DNA from: Streptomyces maremycinicus
GTDB lineage: Bacteria; Actinomycetota; Actinomycetes; Streptomycetales; Streptomycetaceae
Reading direction: 5' to 3'
NCBI RefSeq assembly: GCF_001184025.1
Contig: NZ_BBYG01000032.1
Span: forward strand, 1 to 33,614
Length of the DNA stretch: 33,614 bases
Shown here: piece by piece, positions 7,795 through 16,567 of the stretch
Position numbering within the stretch: position 1 is the stretch's first letter
Layout of the letters: each line of letters begins with the position of its first letter
The notes under the pieces: generated by a model
Told to the model about the DNA's origin: nothing
Databases searched by the model: none
Seen by the model: the letters and a program-made list of their open reading frames with translations, nothing else
Translations under genes and position numbers: made by a program

Positions 7795-8763
7795 TCAGAT
7801 GGCGCTGACACCGGTCAGTCGAGCCGACAAGTCCCACAAGCGTGCGGCTTCGTGCTCGTCGGCTGCGTGCCGGGCAACGCCTCCTGTGGCCATGTTGAAC
7901 GGGTCGCCGGCGATCTCGGCGACGTCGCAGTCCTCGAGGTAGACGCCTCCTCGGTCGGCGAGTCGGGGTGAGGTGGCCGCCCATACGGAGGTGGCAGCAC
8001 CCTGCTCCGGCGACTTGTACATGTCCGGGTCCTTGGGGGTGCCGTCCTCGTTCGTCCACCCCATGGCGATCTGCTCTTCCAGGGGAAGGTGGCGCTGCAG
8101 GTTGGTGTCGATGACGCCGGGGTGGACCGAGAACGCGCGGACGCCCGCGCCCTGTCCCAGAGCGTCGAGGTGCAGTGCGAACAGGGCGTTTGCCGTCTTG
8201 GCCTGACCGTAGGCGACCCACTTGTCGTACGGCTCGGACTCGAAGTGCGGGTCCTCCCAGCGGATGCCGGTGAAGCGGTGCCCACGGGAAGAGACCGCTA
8301 CCACGCGGGCTCCCCTGCCGTCGGCGAGCGCGGGCCACAGGCGGTTGACCAGGGCGAAGTGGCCCAGGTGGTTGACGGCGAACTGCGATTCCCAGCCCCG
8401 GCCCACTCGCTCGAGCGGCGGCGCCATGATGCCGGCGGAGCCGATCACGAAGTCCAGGCTGCGACCGGTGGCAAGGTAGCGGTCAGCGAAGGACGCGACG
8501 CTGTCCAGGTCGGCGAGGTCGAGCTCATCGACCTCGACGTCGTCCAGTCCGGCGAGAGCCGCGCGCGCACTGCCAGGACGTCGCGCGGGCACGATCACAC
8601 GGGCGCCCGCACCTGCCAGTGCCCGCGTGGTAGCCAGGCCGACACCGGAGTAACCCCCGGTGACCAGGGCAGTGCGACCGGTCAGATCAAGGCCGGCAAG
8701 GACGTCCGCGGTGGTCGACGTCTCATCGAATCCAGAGCCGATGAGCATCTGGGATGTACTCAA
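7795..8763 (-). CDS. Short-chain dehydrogenase/reductase (SDR)
   Basis: A classical SDR of 322 residues from the TTG at 8763, which has a GGAGAG ribosome site 4 nt upstream and gives the family's usual opening STSQMLIGSGF. The ATG at 8748 is the fallback start. The NAD(P)-binding motif is TGGYSGVG (residues 35-42), with the adenine-side Arg pair in VPARRPG. The structural loop reads IGSAGIM, and the catalytic residues are Ser in VVAVSSRG and YGQAK (Tyr-x3-Lys). The long C-terminus (MYKSPEQGAATSVWAATSP, GVYLEDCDVAE) matches the retinol-dehydrogenase/WW-oxidoreductase-like branch. Substrate unknown. It is divergent from the XRE regulator at 8922, a pairing often seen in Streptomyces, so it is probably controlled by that protein. 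Confidence 0.92.
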   Translation of the reverse strand: MSTSQMLIGSGFDETSTTADVLAGLDLTGRTALVTGGYSGVGLATTRALAGAGARVIVPARRPGSARAALAGLDDVEVDELDLADLDSVASFADRYLATGRSLDFVIGSAGIMAPPLERVGRGWESQFAVNHLGHFALVNRLWPALADGRGARVVAVSSRGHRFTGIRWEDPHFESEPYDKWVAYGQAKTANALFALHLDALGQGAGVRAFSVHPGVIDTNLQRHLPLEEQIAMGWTNEDGTPKDPDMYKSPEQGAATSVWAATSPRLADRGGVYLEDCDVAEIAGDPFNMATGGVARHAADEHEAARLWDLSARLTGVSAI

Positions 8764-8908
8764 GGTTCTCTCCAAACGTGCAGGTGAGGGTGATGAATGT
8801 GCGGCCCCGCAGGGCGGCGCGCTCTTGAGGGAACCACCGTTCGAGCGGATGAGGCAGAGCCTGCGAAGGGGGTACTCGGCGTGACTCCCACGCATCCTCC
8901 CGCTCGCC

Positions 8909-8914
8909 TAAAAT
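8909..8914 (+). promoter_or_regulatory. -10 element TAAAAT for a leaderless XRE mRNA
   Basis: TAAAAT ends 7 nt before ATG 8922, and no ribosome site lies between them. Transcription would start at or next to the ATG. A clear -35 box is not visible. Confidence 0.4.
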
Positions 8915-8921
8915 CAGACAA

Positions 8922-9791
8922 ATGGGAGACGGTGTGCACGCGAAGGCGCAGGTGCGTAGGCAGGTCCGGGACTTTCTGACGACTCGCCGGGCCCGCCTCA
9001 CGCCGGGCGAGGTGGGCCTGCCCGGCGTGAACGCGAACCGGCGGGTCAAGGGTCTGCGCCGTGAAGAGGTCGCCGCTCTCGCAGGAATCAGCGTCGAGTA
9101 CTACATCCGCCTCGAACGCGGAGACGCCCGCGGGGTGTCCGAGAACGTCCTGCACAGCGTCAGCCGCGCCCTGCGCCTCGATGAGAGCGAACACGCACAC
9201 CTGCTGGACCTCGTCCGTTCCGGTGGGGGCATACGGCCGTGCCGCTCTGTCACCAGGGCTGCCGAACCGCGTCCCTCCATGCAACGCATCCTCGACTCCA
9301 TGACGGCCACGCCCGCCCTGATCCTCGACGGGCGCATGGACGTCATCGGTGCGAATGCTCTGGGACGGGCCCTGTACCAGCCGATGTACGGCGCCTGCGG
9401 GAACGCCAACACGGCCCGGTTCGTCTTCACCGACCCCGCCGCACGAACCTTCTGGCGCGACTGGGAGACGATCGCGGACGATACCGCCAACGCCCTGCGG
9501 GCGGAGACCGGCAGCAACCCGTGCGACCGCGCCGTCACCGGACTGGTCGATGACCTGGCCGCCCGGAGCCCGGAGTTCGCATCGCGCTGGGCCCGTCACG
9601 ACGTCCACGTCAGGAGCACCGGAACTCGGCGGATCGAGCACCCCCTGGTCGGCAGCCTCACCCTGCCCTTCGAGTCCACGCCTCTCGTCGCCGACCCCGG
9701 CCAGACCCTTCTCATGTACAGCGCCGTAGCCGGTTCGGCCTCGCAGGACGCACTCCACCTCATGGCCAGCTGGACGACGTCCCGCCGGTAG
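8922..9791 (+). CDS. XRE-family regulator with MmyB-like ligand-binding domain
   Basis: The 289-residue protein has an N-terminal Cro/C1-type HTH with the diagnostic RRVKGLRREEVAALAGIS, then VEYYIRLERGDARGVSENVL (about residues 43-80). The C-terminal PAS-like domain is of MmyB type (RILDSMTATPALILDGRMDV, then FWRDWETIADDTANALRAE, HPLVGSLTLPFES). MmyB-type domains bind fatty-acid-like or other small ligands. ATG 8922 would be leaderless. GTG 8934 is an alternative with GGGAGA 4 nt upstream, which would drop MGDG. It is divergent from the SDR across about 158 bp and most likely regulates it and itself. Confidence 0.92.
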   Translation: MGDGVHAKAQVRRQVRDFLTTRRARLTPGEVGLPGVNANRRVKGLRREEVAALAGISVEYYIRLERGDARGVSENVLHSVSRALRLDESEHAHLLDLVRSGGGIRPCRSVTRAAEPRPSMQRILDSMTATPALILDGRMDVIGANALGRALYQPMYGACGNANTARFVFTDPAARTFWRDWETIADDTANALRAETGSNPCDRAVTGLVDDLAARSPEFASRWARHDVHVRSTGTRRIEHPLVGSLTLPFESTPLVADPGQTLLMYSAVAGSASQDALHLMASWTTSRR

Positions 9792-10427
9792 GCAGCCCTA
9801 AAGCCGGGAACGCCACGCAACTCCACCCATAGGCATGGACTTTGCCGTCGTCGCCTTGCCACCAGCGACCGCTCCGACTCCGAGCCTCTCGGTGTCCTGC
9901 GTGCGCTCCCGGCGCTCGCGCCCGAACACCGCCGCGGGCATGGGGCTACGGCGGGCTCGTTGATTCGGGAGGGCTGGTGAGACTCCGAAGTGTTCAGCAT
10001 CCTGGAAGACGAGTGGCGTGCCCTCACGCCATCTCCGCGCCCACCGCGCGGATGAATTGGTTTCGCCTCGGGTTTCCTCGACCCAGTTCGAGGCAGTCCC
10101 CTTGCCTGCTCGTCACGGTGATCAGCGTCCGCTGTGGGCTCGCGACAGGGGGCTAGTGAGGCGACCGGCCGTCCGGATGCGCTGCTGGATCACATCATTC
10201 CCTGCCCGGTCACGCAGGGGCGCGCACAGACAACACGCGCCCCGCCTTCACCATGCGATCCCTATTTCGCTCCCCTTCCCTCCCACGAGCTCCTGCGCGC
10301 CTCTCTGTCACTCTTCCGGGACCGTAACCGGCGCCTCAACAATGGCCCTTCGTGCCGCTACTCGTCGCAGTGGTGGTGACTGCTGCATGCCAGGGCCAAC
10401 CGCACCGGGCGGCAGCAGACAGGAGGG
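9792..10427. other. Gap with a possible acetyltransferase tail
   Basis: No intact gene was seen. At about 9981-10025 on the plus strand a frame reads DSEVFSILEDEWRAL. This resembles the C-terminal strand and tail of some GNAT acetyltransferases, but nothing upstream supports a full domain. The rest is out-of-frame sequence without motifs. Confidence 0.3.
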
Positions 10428-10471
10428 CGGCCCTGAGGGGCCGTCGAGGAAAGAAGCGGCAGTCATGCCGC
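10428..10471 (+). promoter_or_regulatory. Leader with two perfect hairpins before the GT2 gene
   Basis: CGGCCC-TGAG-GGGCCG occupies 10428-10443 and GCGGCA-GTCA-TGCCGC occupies 10456-10471. Both have 6-bp perfect stems and 4-nt loops. They are 12 nt apart and end 19 nt before the GT2 start. They could be an attenuator, an mRNA-stability element or protein-binding sites. They do not match any riboswitch consensus I know. Confidence 0.45.
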
Positions 10472-10490
10472 GGGGGGCAACAACCACATC

Positions 10491-11738
10491 ATGTCCGACT
10501 ACATGACCACCGCTGGACACTCGGACGCAGCGGCGCGGGCGTCGTCAGGTCCCTTGTCCGCTGACGAAAATCGCCACCGCAGCCGATCCGGCCACGGACA
10601 CGGAGGCCGACGCACGCACGGCTCCCACCGGCGACGGCTGGTGACCCAGGGAGCGGCCACGCAGCTGGACACCGCCGTGATCCTCCCCGCCCGCAACGAG
10701 GAGGCCGGCGTACTGCTGGCGCTGGAATCACTGGCAGCGCAGAGCACACCACCCGACCTGATCGTGATCGTGGTCAACAACTCCGACGACCGGACCGAGG
10801 AATTCGCCCGCGAGTTCGCCGATCGTCCCGGCGTACCGCGCACCGTCGTCTTCAACCTGCCGGACAACCCGCACAAGAAGGCCGGCGCCCTCAACCACGG
10901 CATCGGCTGGCTGAACCGGGCGCCCGGCGGCCTCGCAGCCGCCACGAAGTACCTGCTGGTCATGGATGCCGACACCAGCCTGCATCCGAAGTTCCTGGAA
11001 CGGGCGCGCAACGTCATGGCCTCGGACCGGCGCGTGGGCGGACTCAGCGCGACCTGCCTCGGCCGCACGGGCCTGTGGAAGAACCTCTGGCAGCGCTACC
11101 TGCTGGGTATGCAGATCATGGAGTACGGCCGCTATGCCCGAGGCCGCTACCGCTTCGGCATTCACAGCATGTCCGGCGCCGGCTCCTTCTACCGCACCGA
11201 AGCGCTGTTGAGCGTACTGCGCTGGCGCGGCGAGGTGTTCTGGGAGGATCACGCCAACCTCGTGGAGGACTACGAGACGACGCTCGCGTTGAAGGAAGCG
11301 GGCTGGAAGGTCACGGCCAACCAGCACTGCATCGCCTATACCGATCTCATGCCCACCCTGCGTGAACTGATCGGCCAGCGAGAGCGGTGGGGACGCGGCA
11401 CGGTCGACACCCTGCGCCGCCGCGGCTGGACGAAGTACACGTGGTTCTCCATCACCAGCATGGTGCTCGGCTTCGCCGGCTTCCTCTACACTCTGGGCTG
11501 GCTGGCCGCCTGGACCGGCGTGACCGCCACCGATGGCTTCGTCCTGGATCCGGCCTGGCTGTGCCTGGTCGCCTTCTGGGTCGTGTACGCCGCCTTCCGC
11601 ACCCGCCACCTCGGCTGGAAGGGCGTCTTGGTCGACGTCGCGATGCTGCCGGGCCTGGTCTTCTCCGCCGTGCGCGCGTACTGGTTCGTCACCTCGGTGG
11701 TGAAGTCGTACGCCACCGGTGTCTCCGCCTGGAAGTGA
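10491..11738 (+). CDS. Membrane family-2 glycosyltransferase (polysaccharide-synthase-like)
   Basis: This 415-residue protein has a GT-A fold catalytic domain followed by membrane helices. Nucleotide-sugar and metal residues are visible: TAVILPARNEE at 61-71, NNSDDRTEE, KKAGALNHG (129-136), the DxD motif MDADTS (159-161), the acceptor-side ED in LVEDYETTLALKEAGW (259-260), and QRERW (296-300). The last motif, QxxRW, marks processive enzymes such as cellulose, hyaluronan and chitin-oligomer synthases. Helices are likely at about 318-340, 355-370 and 383-403. The N-terminal 50 residues are His/Arg/Ser-rich and may be cytoplasmic. ATG 10491 and ATG 10503 are both possible starts; a GGGGGG run lies upstream. 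A 61-residue membrane protein follows after 91 bp. The product may be an extracellular or wall glycan, but the sugar is not predictable. Confidence 0.9.
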   Translation: MSDYMTTAGHSDAAARASSGPLSADENRHRSRSGHGHGGRRTHGSHRRRLVTQGAATQLDTAVILPARNEEAGVLLALESLAAQSTPPDLIVIVVNNSDDRTEEFAREFADRPGVPRTVVFNLPDNPHKKAGALNHGIGWLNRAPGGLAAATKYLLVMDADTSLHPKFLERARNVMASDRRVGGLSATCLGRTGLWKNLWQRYLLGMQIMEYGRYARGRYRFGIHSMSGAGSFYRTEALLSVLRWRGEVFWEDHANLVEDYETTLALKEAGWKVTANQHCIAYTDLMPTLRELIGQRERWGRGTVDTLRRRGWTKYTWFSITSMVLGFAGFLYTLGWLAAWTGVTATDGFVLDPAWLCLVAFWVVYAAFRTRHLGWKGVLVDVAMLPGLVFSAVRAYWFVTSVVKSYATGVSAWK

Positions 11739-11829
11739 CCGGCACCGCGGCACCCGCACCTTCTCATCACCGCAACACAACGCCCCACCCCACAGATGCG
11801 ACCGACAGGTCGCCGAGAGGAAGAAACAC

Positions 11830-12015
11830 ATGCACTACCTCAGCGGCACCGGCACCGGAATCGTCGTCGGAGCCGCCGCCCTCGCGGCCACAGGCACGTC
11901 GTCGACCACCCACCTGATCATCGCGGCCAGCCTCGCCCTGGTCCTGGGCGGCCTGACGACCTATGCCGCGGCAGTCCGCCGCCGACGCCGCGATGCCCAC
12001 GCGGCCGGCCACTGA
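11830..12015 (+). CDS. Small membrane protein downstream of the GT2
   Basis: A 61-residue protein from ATG 11830, with a good ribosome site (GAGGAAG, 11818-11824). It has a Gly/Ala-rich first half (GTGIVVGAAALAA), then a strong hydrophobic helix (LIIAASLALVLGGLTTYAA) and a basic end (VRRRRRDAHAAGH). This gives one or two membrane passes with the tail in the cytoplasm. I do not recognise a family. Its position 91 bp after the glycosyltransferase, on the same strand and with its own strong ribosome site, suggests co-expression and possibly an accessory subunit of that enzyme, as small membrane partners are known for other GT2 synthases. That role is inference. Confidence 0.65.
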   Translation: MHYLSGTGTGIVVGAAALAATGTSSTTHLIIAASLALVLGGLTTYAAAVRRRRRDAHAAGH

Positions 12016-12684
12016 GAACGGAAAACCCACATCGGTGGGCGGGATCCTCCCAGGACGAGGCAGCAGCCATGACGGCCCCGGACGCCTCGAACAGAGCGGT
12101 TCACCGCGGTGAGCATGACGAGCCCGGTGCCGGGGCAGCCGCCGTCGACGATCGTGAGTTCTGCCGACGGCTGCTCCGGCGCCCTCGACACCGACGCGGA
12201 TCCGCCCATGCCTGGCCGTCGTTGCGGCAGCCGGGCAAGGACCCGCCGGTCACGACGCCCCGGGGAATACCGGCGTCGATGACGACCTGGCGGCCCGCAA
12301 GTACCGGCAGAGGCTGGGGACTGCTCCGCCGTCGCCCCGGCCCCCGGCAGGGACCGGCGTGCCGTCCACGATGACTACGGCGCCCTGTCCTCGGCGAACC
12401 GCTTCCGAGGCGGGAGCGCGAATATCGGGCCGCGACGGTCGAAGGTGCCGTCCGCCGACGACTCGGACAGCCCGAGGAGCCGGGCGAGGCGGCAGCGCAT
12501 CGTCAAGTTCGTGTGCCGGTAGACCGACCGCTACCGGCACAACCCGACGCTCCAGCAGGCGGCTCGACAGCCGCCCCGCACGGACCACATCAGTACCTTC
12601 GCGCATCCGTACCCGCGGATGTCAGCACCGGACCGTCTGGTCGAACCGTGAGCGGCAGGCCTCCCAAGCTCCGGTGTCCTGGCG
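12016..12684. other. Gap with a possible transposase remnant
   Basis: A weak hairpin (CCCAC-N4-GTGGG, 12026-12039) follows the small membrane protein and may be its terminator. On the minus strand at about 12300-12420 a frame reads RAPASEAVRRGQGAVVIVDG, then TPVPAGG. This resembles the first catalytic-Asp region (VVxDGT) of IS5-type transposases, but the flanks are scrambled. No intact gene was seen. Confidence 0.35.
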
Positions 12685-13212
12685 TCAGTCGAAGAGGGCA
12701 ACGAGCCCGTTCACCCAGATCGCGAGGAACACCAGAACCGCCACCAGGCAGCCGACGCCCGCCAGCACACCCCCGACCGTCCACGGCTCGTGGGGCGCCT
12801 CGTACTGCCCTTCCAGGTCGTCGCGCCAGGAGGCGGCGTCGTCCCAGTCGACGGCGTGCCCCAACTCCTCGGCGCGGGCCGTCCGCACCGCGACCAGTTG
12901 CCCCTCTGCGAAAGCGGTGCCGGCCTGCGCCTCGGGGCCCTGCCAGGCGAGGGCCTTCATCCGCCACCCGGCAGACCCGTACCGCGCCTCGAAAGCAGCG
13001 GTCTCGTCGGCGCGCCGGTCCTCCTCGAGGTACATCCAGCGTCCGGCCTCGGCGGCGTCACCGTAGAGCCGGTACACCTCGGCCAGACGACGGCGCAGCG
13101 TCAGATCCTGCGGGAAGGACGAGACGAGACCGCGCAGGCGCTGGCGCGCGACGGGTACCCGTCCGGCGGCCAGGTCTGCGTCGACTCGGACAAGAGTCTC
13201 TCTCAGGGGCAT
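12685..13212 (-). CDS. DUF6584-family protein
   Basis: The 175-residue protein starts MPLRETLVRVDADLAAGR at ATG 13212. The first 60 residues are helical and TPR-like (RQRLRGLVSSFPQDLTLR, then RRLAEVYRLYGDAAEAGR), followed by WMYLEEDRRADETAAFEARY. A single transmembrane helix closes the protein (about residues 146-170, GGVLAGVGCLVAVLVFLAIWV). This matches the Streptomyces DUF6584 family, function unknown. The layout predicts a cytoplasmic helical domain tethered at its C-terminus. It is monocistronic here; the neighbours upstream on this strand are unrelated. Confidence 0.8.
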   Translation of the reverse strand: MPLRETLVRVDADLAAGRVPVARQRLRGLVSSFPQDLTLRRRLAEVYRLYGDAAEAGRWMYLEEDRRADETAAFEARYGSAGWRMKALAWQGPEAQAGTAFAEGQLVAVRTARAEELGHAVDWDDAASWRDDLEGQYEAPHEPWTVGGVLAGVGCLVAVLVFLAIWVNGLVALFD

Positions 13213-13578
13213 GAACGCATGATCGGATACCGCACCGACCTACGTCGACCTGGTTTCACCTCCCAGCACCGCTCGCGCTGACCGGGAAGCCCTCGAAGAG
13301 ACCGGCCGCCGTCACGGTCTCGCCATTGCCGGCGCTCTGCCCAATCGGCCTGGACCCTCCGTGGGAGCGAGACCGTACCCGCCAACTCAGCCCTGATGAA
13401 GAAGACTTCGTCGCCCGGACGGCAGGTCCTCTCGCTGAGCGCCGTGGCCAGCCGGACAGGCCAACCACGACGCTCAGTCACAGGCGCCGATACCGCACTG
13501 GTCCGCGTTCCTGCCGGCACGAGGGCTTCGGCGGGGTCGGCGGTGCCGTTATCGGCCTCGCTGTCGGAGAAGACAAGC
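13213..13578. other. Gap with an unassigned minus-strand open frame
   Basis: A minus-strand frame spanning about 13203-13520 contains RPGDEVFFIRAELAGTVSL, which is protein-like, but it matches no family I know and changes character on both sides. It may be a fragment of a lost gene. No promoter or hairpin was identified. Confidence 0.3.
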
Positions 13579-14517
13579 TCAGGGACGCACGCCCGGCTCG
13601 TTCACGGCAGCCGCGAACCTCTGCACGGCTGAGACCACGATCAGGGTTTCCTCTGTCGTGACCTTGGAGTCGATCATTCCGCCGACGAGCATCATCGTGC
13701 GTTCACCCCGGTACTCGTAGGTCTCGGGATCGAGGAGCAGCTCCTCACGGCGGTGGGTCTCCCTGGTGAACGGGTTGTCGTCCGAGGGGTGGACGGCCAG
13801 GGCAGGCCTGCCCATCGCGTCCTCGACGAGCTGCGGACGGACCACCACGCCGGGGATCGTTTTGAGCGCACGGAAGAGTGACAGGCGGACCTCGGACGGA
13901 ATGGTGTCCGTGTTGGAGAACACGTACTGGATCCGCTGGTAATCGCCCCCGAGGCGGGACACCTCACGGAGGGACCGCAGCAGCTGCTGCGGCTCGCTCG
14001 GCAGTTTCTCCACCTCCTGACGCAGCTTCTTCGGCGATTCGGTGTTCGCCTCGCCGATCACCGAATCCAAGGCGCCGCTTGGCAGCATGCGGCGGCTCTT
14101 GCCGCTGCCGTACTGCGTCCAGGTCTCCTGCGTGAGCTCGACGTATGCCGGGGCGCCCTTCTCGGGAACGGGATTGAGGTCGTCGCGGAAGTTGAGCGTC
14201 GACTGCCGCGTCAGGATCTTCTCGTAGAGCCACTGACCGTCGGTGGGTTCGGGAGACGTGGTGTGCTCGGCCTCCACCTGGTGGGTGTCAGTCGTCGGCG
14301 CCACCTGCACCACCTGCGCCACCAGCACCGCCGCCACCGCCACCCCGGCGGCAGCGCCCACCGCGGCGAGCTTCCAGTCGGCCCGTGGCCAAAAGCGGCG
14401 GCGCTGCCTCCGTTCGGCGGCGGCGTCCAGCAGCCTCTGCCGCCCAGGCGCCAGCCGGGCCCGGTCGGCAGCGGGCGCGTCCGGCCGGAAGTTCTTCAGC
14501 GTCGTCATCTCATCCAT
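13579..14517 (-). CDS. CU044_5270-family membrane protein
   Basis: The 312-residue product has a cytoplasmic N-terminus (MDEMTTLKNFRPDAPAAD, then LAPGRQRLLDAAAERR), one transmembrane helix (about residues 48-70, LAAVGAAAGVAVAAVLVAQV) and a large extracytoplasmic domain with WLYEKILTRQ, LTQETWTQYGSGK and LLDPETYEYRGERTMML. This is the actinobacterial CU044_5270 family, nearly always encoded with an ECF sigma factor. The first ATG overlaps the end of the sigma gene by 8 bp, so the two are translationally coupled. The arrangement fits an anti-sigma or sensor role, but no zinc-type anti-sigma motif (HxxxCxxC) is present, so control would work differently from the RsrA type. Confidence 0.88.
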   Translation of the reverse strand: MDEMTTLKNFRPDAPAADRARLAPGRQRLLDAAAERRQRRRFWPRADWKLAAVGAAAGVAVAAVLVAQVVQVAPTTDTHQVEAEHTTSPEPTDGQWLYEKILTRQSTLNFRDDLNPVPEKGAPAYVELTQETWTQYGSGKSRRMLPSGALDSVIGEANTESPKKLRQEVEKLPSEPQQLLRSLREVSRLGGDYQRIQYVFSNTDTIPSEVRLSLFRALKTIPGVVVRPQLVEDAMGRPALAVHPSDDNPFTRETHRREELLLDPETYEYRGERTMMLVGGMIDSKVTTEETLIVVSAVQRFAAAVNEPGVRP

Positions 14518-15163
14518 GGCCGGCCTCCGGGGCGAAATCCTGCACGTGAGTGGGGTCGTCGCCCAGCGCGGAGCGCACCTTCCTGCGCGCCCGGTTGAGT
14601 CGGGAACGGACGGTGCCGACCGGGATGCCGAGCGCCTCGGCGACCTCCTGATAGCTGAGGTCGGCCCATGCGACCAGGAGCAGTACGTGCCGGTCGCCGC
14701 CGGACAGCGAGGCGAGCGCGCCAGCGAGGAGGCGGTGGGCGGCCTGCGCCGTGACCCGGTCGTCCGCGTGATCGACCCAGGACTCGGTGACCGAGTCGTG
14801 GCCGGTGCGGGCCAGCGCCCTCAGGGCGCGCTCCTCGGTACGGCGCTGCTTGTTGATCAGGTTGGCGGCGATGCCGTAGAACCAGGGCCGGGCGTTCGTG
14901 CGGGTCAGGTCGTAGCGCGAGCGGGCCCGAAACGCCGCGAGGAAGATGTCGGCCGTAAGGTCGTCGGCGGCCGCGTCGCCGAGCCTCCGCATGACGTAGC
15001 GGTGGACATCGGCGGCGTACCGGTTGTATAGCACGGCGAAAACCTCGGGCCGCCGCAGGGACTGGGCAATGGCGGACGAGTCGTCGTGGTCGTGCTCGTG
15101 GTCGTCGTGCCCGACGTCCGGTGGGCCGGTCACGGGGTCTCCGTCTCTGACGTATATGGTCAC
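14510..15163 (-). CDS. ECF RNA polymerase sigma factor
   Basis: A 217-residue group 4 sigma factor. Region 2 spans about residues 42-110 (VFAVLYNRYAADVHRYVMRR, then DLTADIFLAAFRARSRYD, ARPWFYGIAANLINKQRR) and contacts the core enzyme and the -10 element. Region 4 spans about 150-198 (LSGGDRHVLLLVAWADLSYQ, then EVAEALGIPVGTVRSRLNRA) and reads the -35 element. The GTG start at 15163 gives MTIYVRDGDP. The N-terminal extension carries the unusual HDDHEHDHDD at residues 19-28, which could bind metal. The downstream CU044_5270 gene overlaps its stop. Such pairs are usually autoregulated. No matching promoter motif could be confirmed upstream. Confidence 0.93.
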   Translation of the reverse strand: MTIYVRDGDPVTGPPDVGHDDHEHDHDDSSAIAQSLRRPEVFAVLYNRYAADVHRYVMRRLGDAAADDLTADIFLAAFRARSRYDLTRTNARPWFYGIAANLINKQRRTEERALRALARTGHDSVTESWVDHADDRVTAQAAHRLLAGALASLSGGDRHVLLLVAWADLSYQEVAEALGIPVGTVRSRLNRARRKVRSALGDDPTHVQDFAPEAGHG

Positions 15164-15598
15164 ACTCTCTGTTCCCCGGTAGCACCCGCCGAGTTCACGC
15201 CGGATCTCGTGTCTATGCCAGAGCCGGTCGCTCAGAGGTCGTTTTCTCCCGTTGTTTCATCCCGGAATCCGCTGTTTGGTCTGCGGTGTCGGATCGCGCC
15301 AGGAGATGGTGGCTGACAGACCCCGACCACTCCCCCGCTACCTCTTCCGCACCGCAATCCCACACTCCGAGAATCGCCCGACATCGATGCGATGCGGATG
15401 AAAAATTCCTCTCACTGGCAGACAAGTTGTCCAGGATCGCGTAGATCTGGCTGCGCTTCACCTCGGCCTGCGCACGCACCCCTGGGCCAACCCGAGAGAG
15501 GCCCATTTCAGGCCGCTGCCGCAGTTCTAGCGGGGCTTGACTGTTCCCGGAACAGCGCTGATCGGTGCGTCTCGCAGTGGCGAGCAGCGAGAGTTCCA
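15164..15598. other. Gap with a weak IS630-type transposase remnant
   Basis: On the minus strand at about 15414-15475 a frame reads AEVKRSQIYAILDNLSAS. The ILDNLSA block is typical of the second catalytic-Asp region of IS630-type transposases (IYxILDNLSAH). Neither side continues the family. The remainder, including the AT-richer patch near 15395-15415, has no recognisable feature. Confidence 0.35.
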
Positions 15599-16348
15599 TC
15601 AGCTCCAGTGGCCGACGATTGCTTGCTCGACGCTGAAGACGACATCACACTCGGCGCATTGCGCGTCACCGAAGACGTAGGTCAATTTGCGGGCGATGTC
15701 CGGCCGGCGGTCCGCGAGTGCGCGGGAGTGAAGTCTTTGGCCGAGCCCTTCCAGAGTTGCGGAGGTCCGGGGCCGCAGTGGCACCTGTCCCGCGGAAGTG
15801 GAGGCTCTCATGTACATGCTGTCCGTGGTCGAGAAGAAGCCGTACTCGCCGAAGACTATGAAGTTCTCCGTGCTGCACGAGGGGCAGGGCACCTCGTACT
15901 CCTCGTCGTTCAGCCCGTCGAGCTGCTCACCCCAGACCTCTACACCCTGCAAACTCAGCAGCGTGCCCAGCAAGTTGACATAGGTCGTGGGGTCGTCGGT
16001 GAGCCCAGGGTCTTGCAGGGCTTCCTCGGTGAGGCGCGCCATGTCGGATATCTGGGAGGCGTAGGTGACTTGGGGATCGTCGCCGCCGTACGGCCGATCG
16101 GCACTGGCCACGATGGAGCCGGCCAGACACAGGGGCATCTGCCGGTCCGCGGCTGACCACCGACGCGCCATCTCGGTCAGCACGGGCAAGGCCGCATAAC
16201 TCGCCGAGTACACGGTGCCCTGATGACACAGCCGGGACCACAATTCGTCCCACTGGGGGTCCTGAGCGCCGGGACCGACTGCGTCAAGCAGGCCGGGAAC
16301 GTCTTCCGCCGTGCCGTAGGCGTGGTGCAGTCGAGACCAGTCCGTCAT
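15599..16348 (-). CDS. Uncharacterised soluble protein, possibly immunity-like
   Basis: The 249-residue protein starts MTDWSRLHHAYGTAEDVPGL at ATG 16348. The N-terminal pattern WSRLHHAYGTAxDVPxLL, then QWDELWSRLCHQGTVYSASY and AALPVLTEMA, is common in HEAT-like hypothetical proteins found near polymorphic-toxin immunity loci in Streptomyces. A C-terminal part carries two CxxC pairs (EVPCPSCSTENFIVFGEYGF and DAQCAECDVVFSV), which look like a split zinc ribbon. There is no signal peptide or membrane segment. The neighbours on the same strand (16568) and after it (17131) are also uncharacterised, one of them again with CxxC pairs. No toxin gene is visible, so an immunity role is a guess. Confidence 0.7.
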   Translation of the reverse strand: MTDWSRLHHAYGTAEDVPGLLDAVGPGAQDPQWDELWSRLCHQGTVYSASYAALPVLTEMARRWSAADRQMPLCLAGSIVASADRPYGGDDPQVTYASQISDMARLTEEALQDPGLTDDPTTYVNLLGTLLSLQGVEVWGEQLDGLNDEEYEVPCPSCSTENFIVFGEYGFFSTTDSMYMRASTSAGQVPLRPRTSATLEGLGQRLHSRALADRRPDIARKLTYVFGDAQCAECDVVFSVEQAIVGHWS

Positions 16349-16567
16349 GCCGATGATCTAAGCATTGCAGCGCCACACGACGCCACGGCCGCCGAGAAGT
16401 CGCGCGCGAGCCAGCAGTCTCTGAAGTCCATGGGTGACCTGCGCCAACGAGTCAACATCCCGTCCACGGCTCGTCCACAGACTCTCCCCTGGAGCCGTCC
16501 GGGCTGCATCCGCCCCGGGGAGCGTCAGGGAACGGATCTCGAACGGGGTGCCTTGCGGGAGGGTTGA

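Noticed and set aside
9981..10025. A GNAT acetyltransferase gene
   Set aside because: Only about 15 residues resemble the tail of the family; no acetyl-CoA-binding motif is present upstream.
10300..10490. A known riboswitch (for example c-di-AMP ydaO type) before the GT2 gene
   Set aside because: Two hairpins are present but the conserved ydaO core sequences are not.
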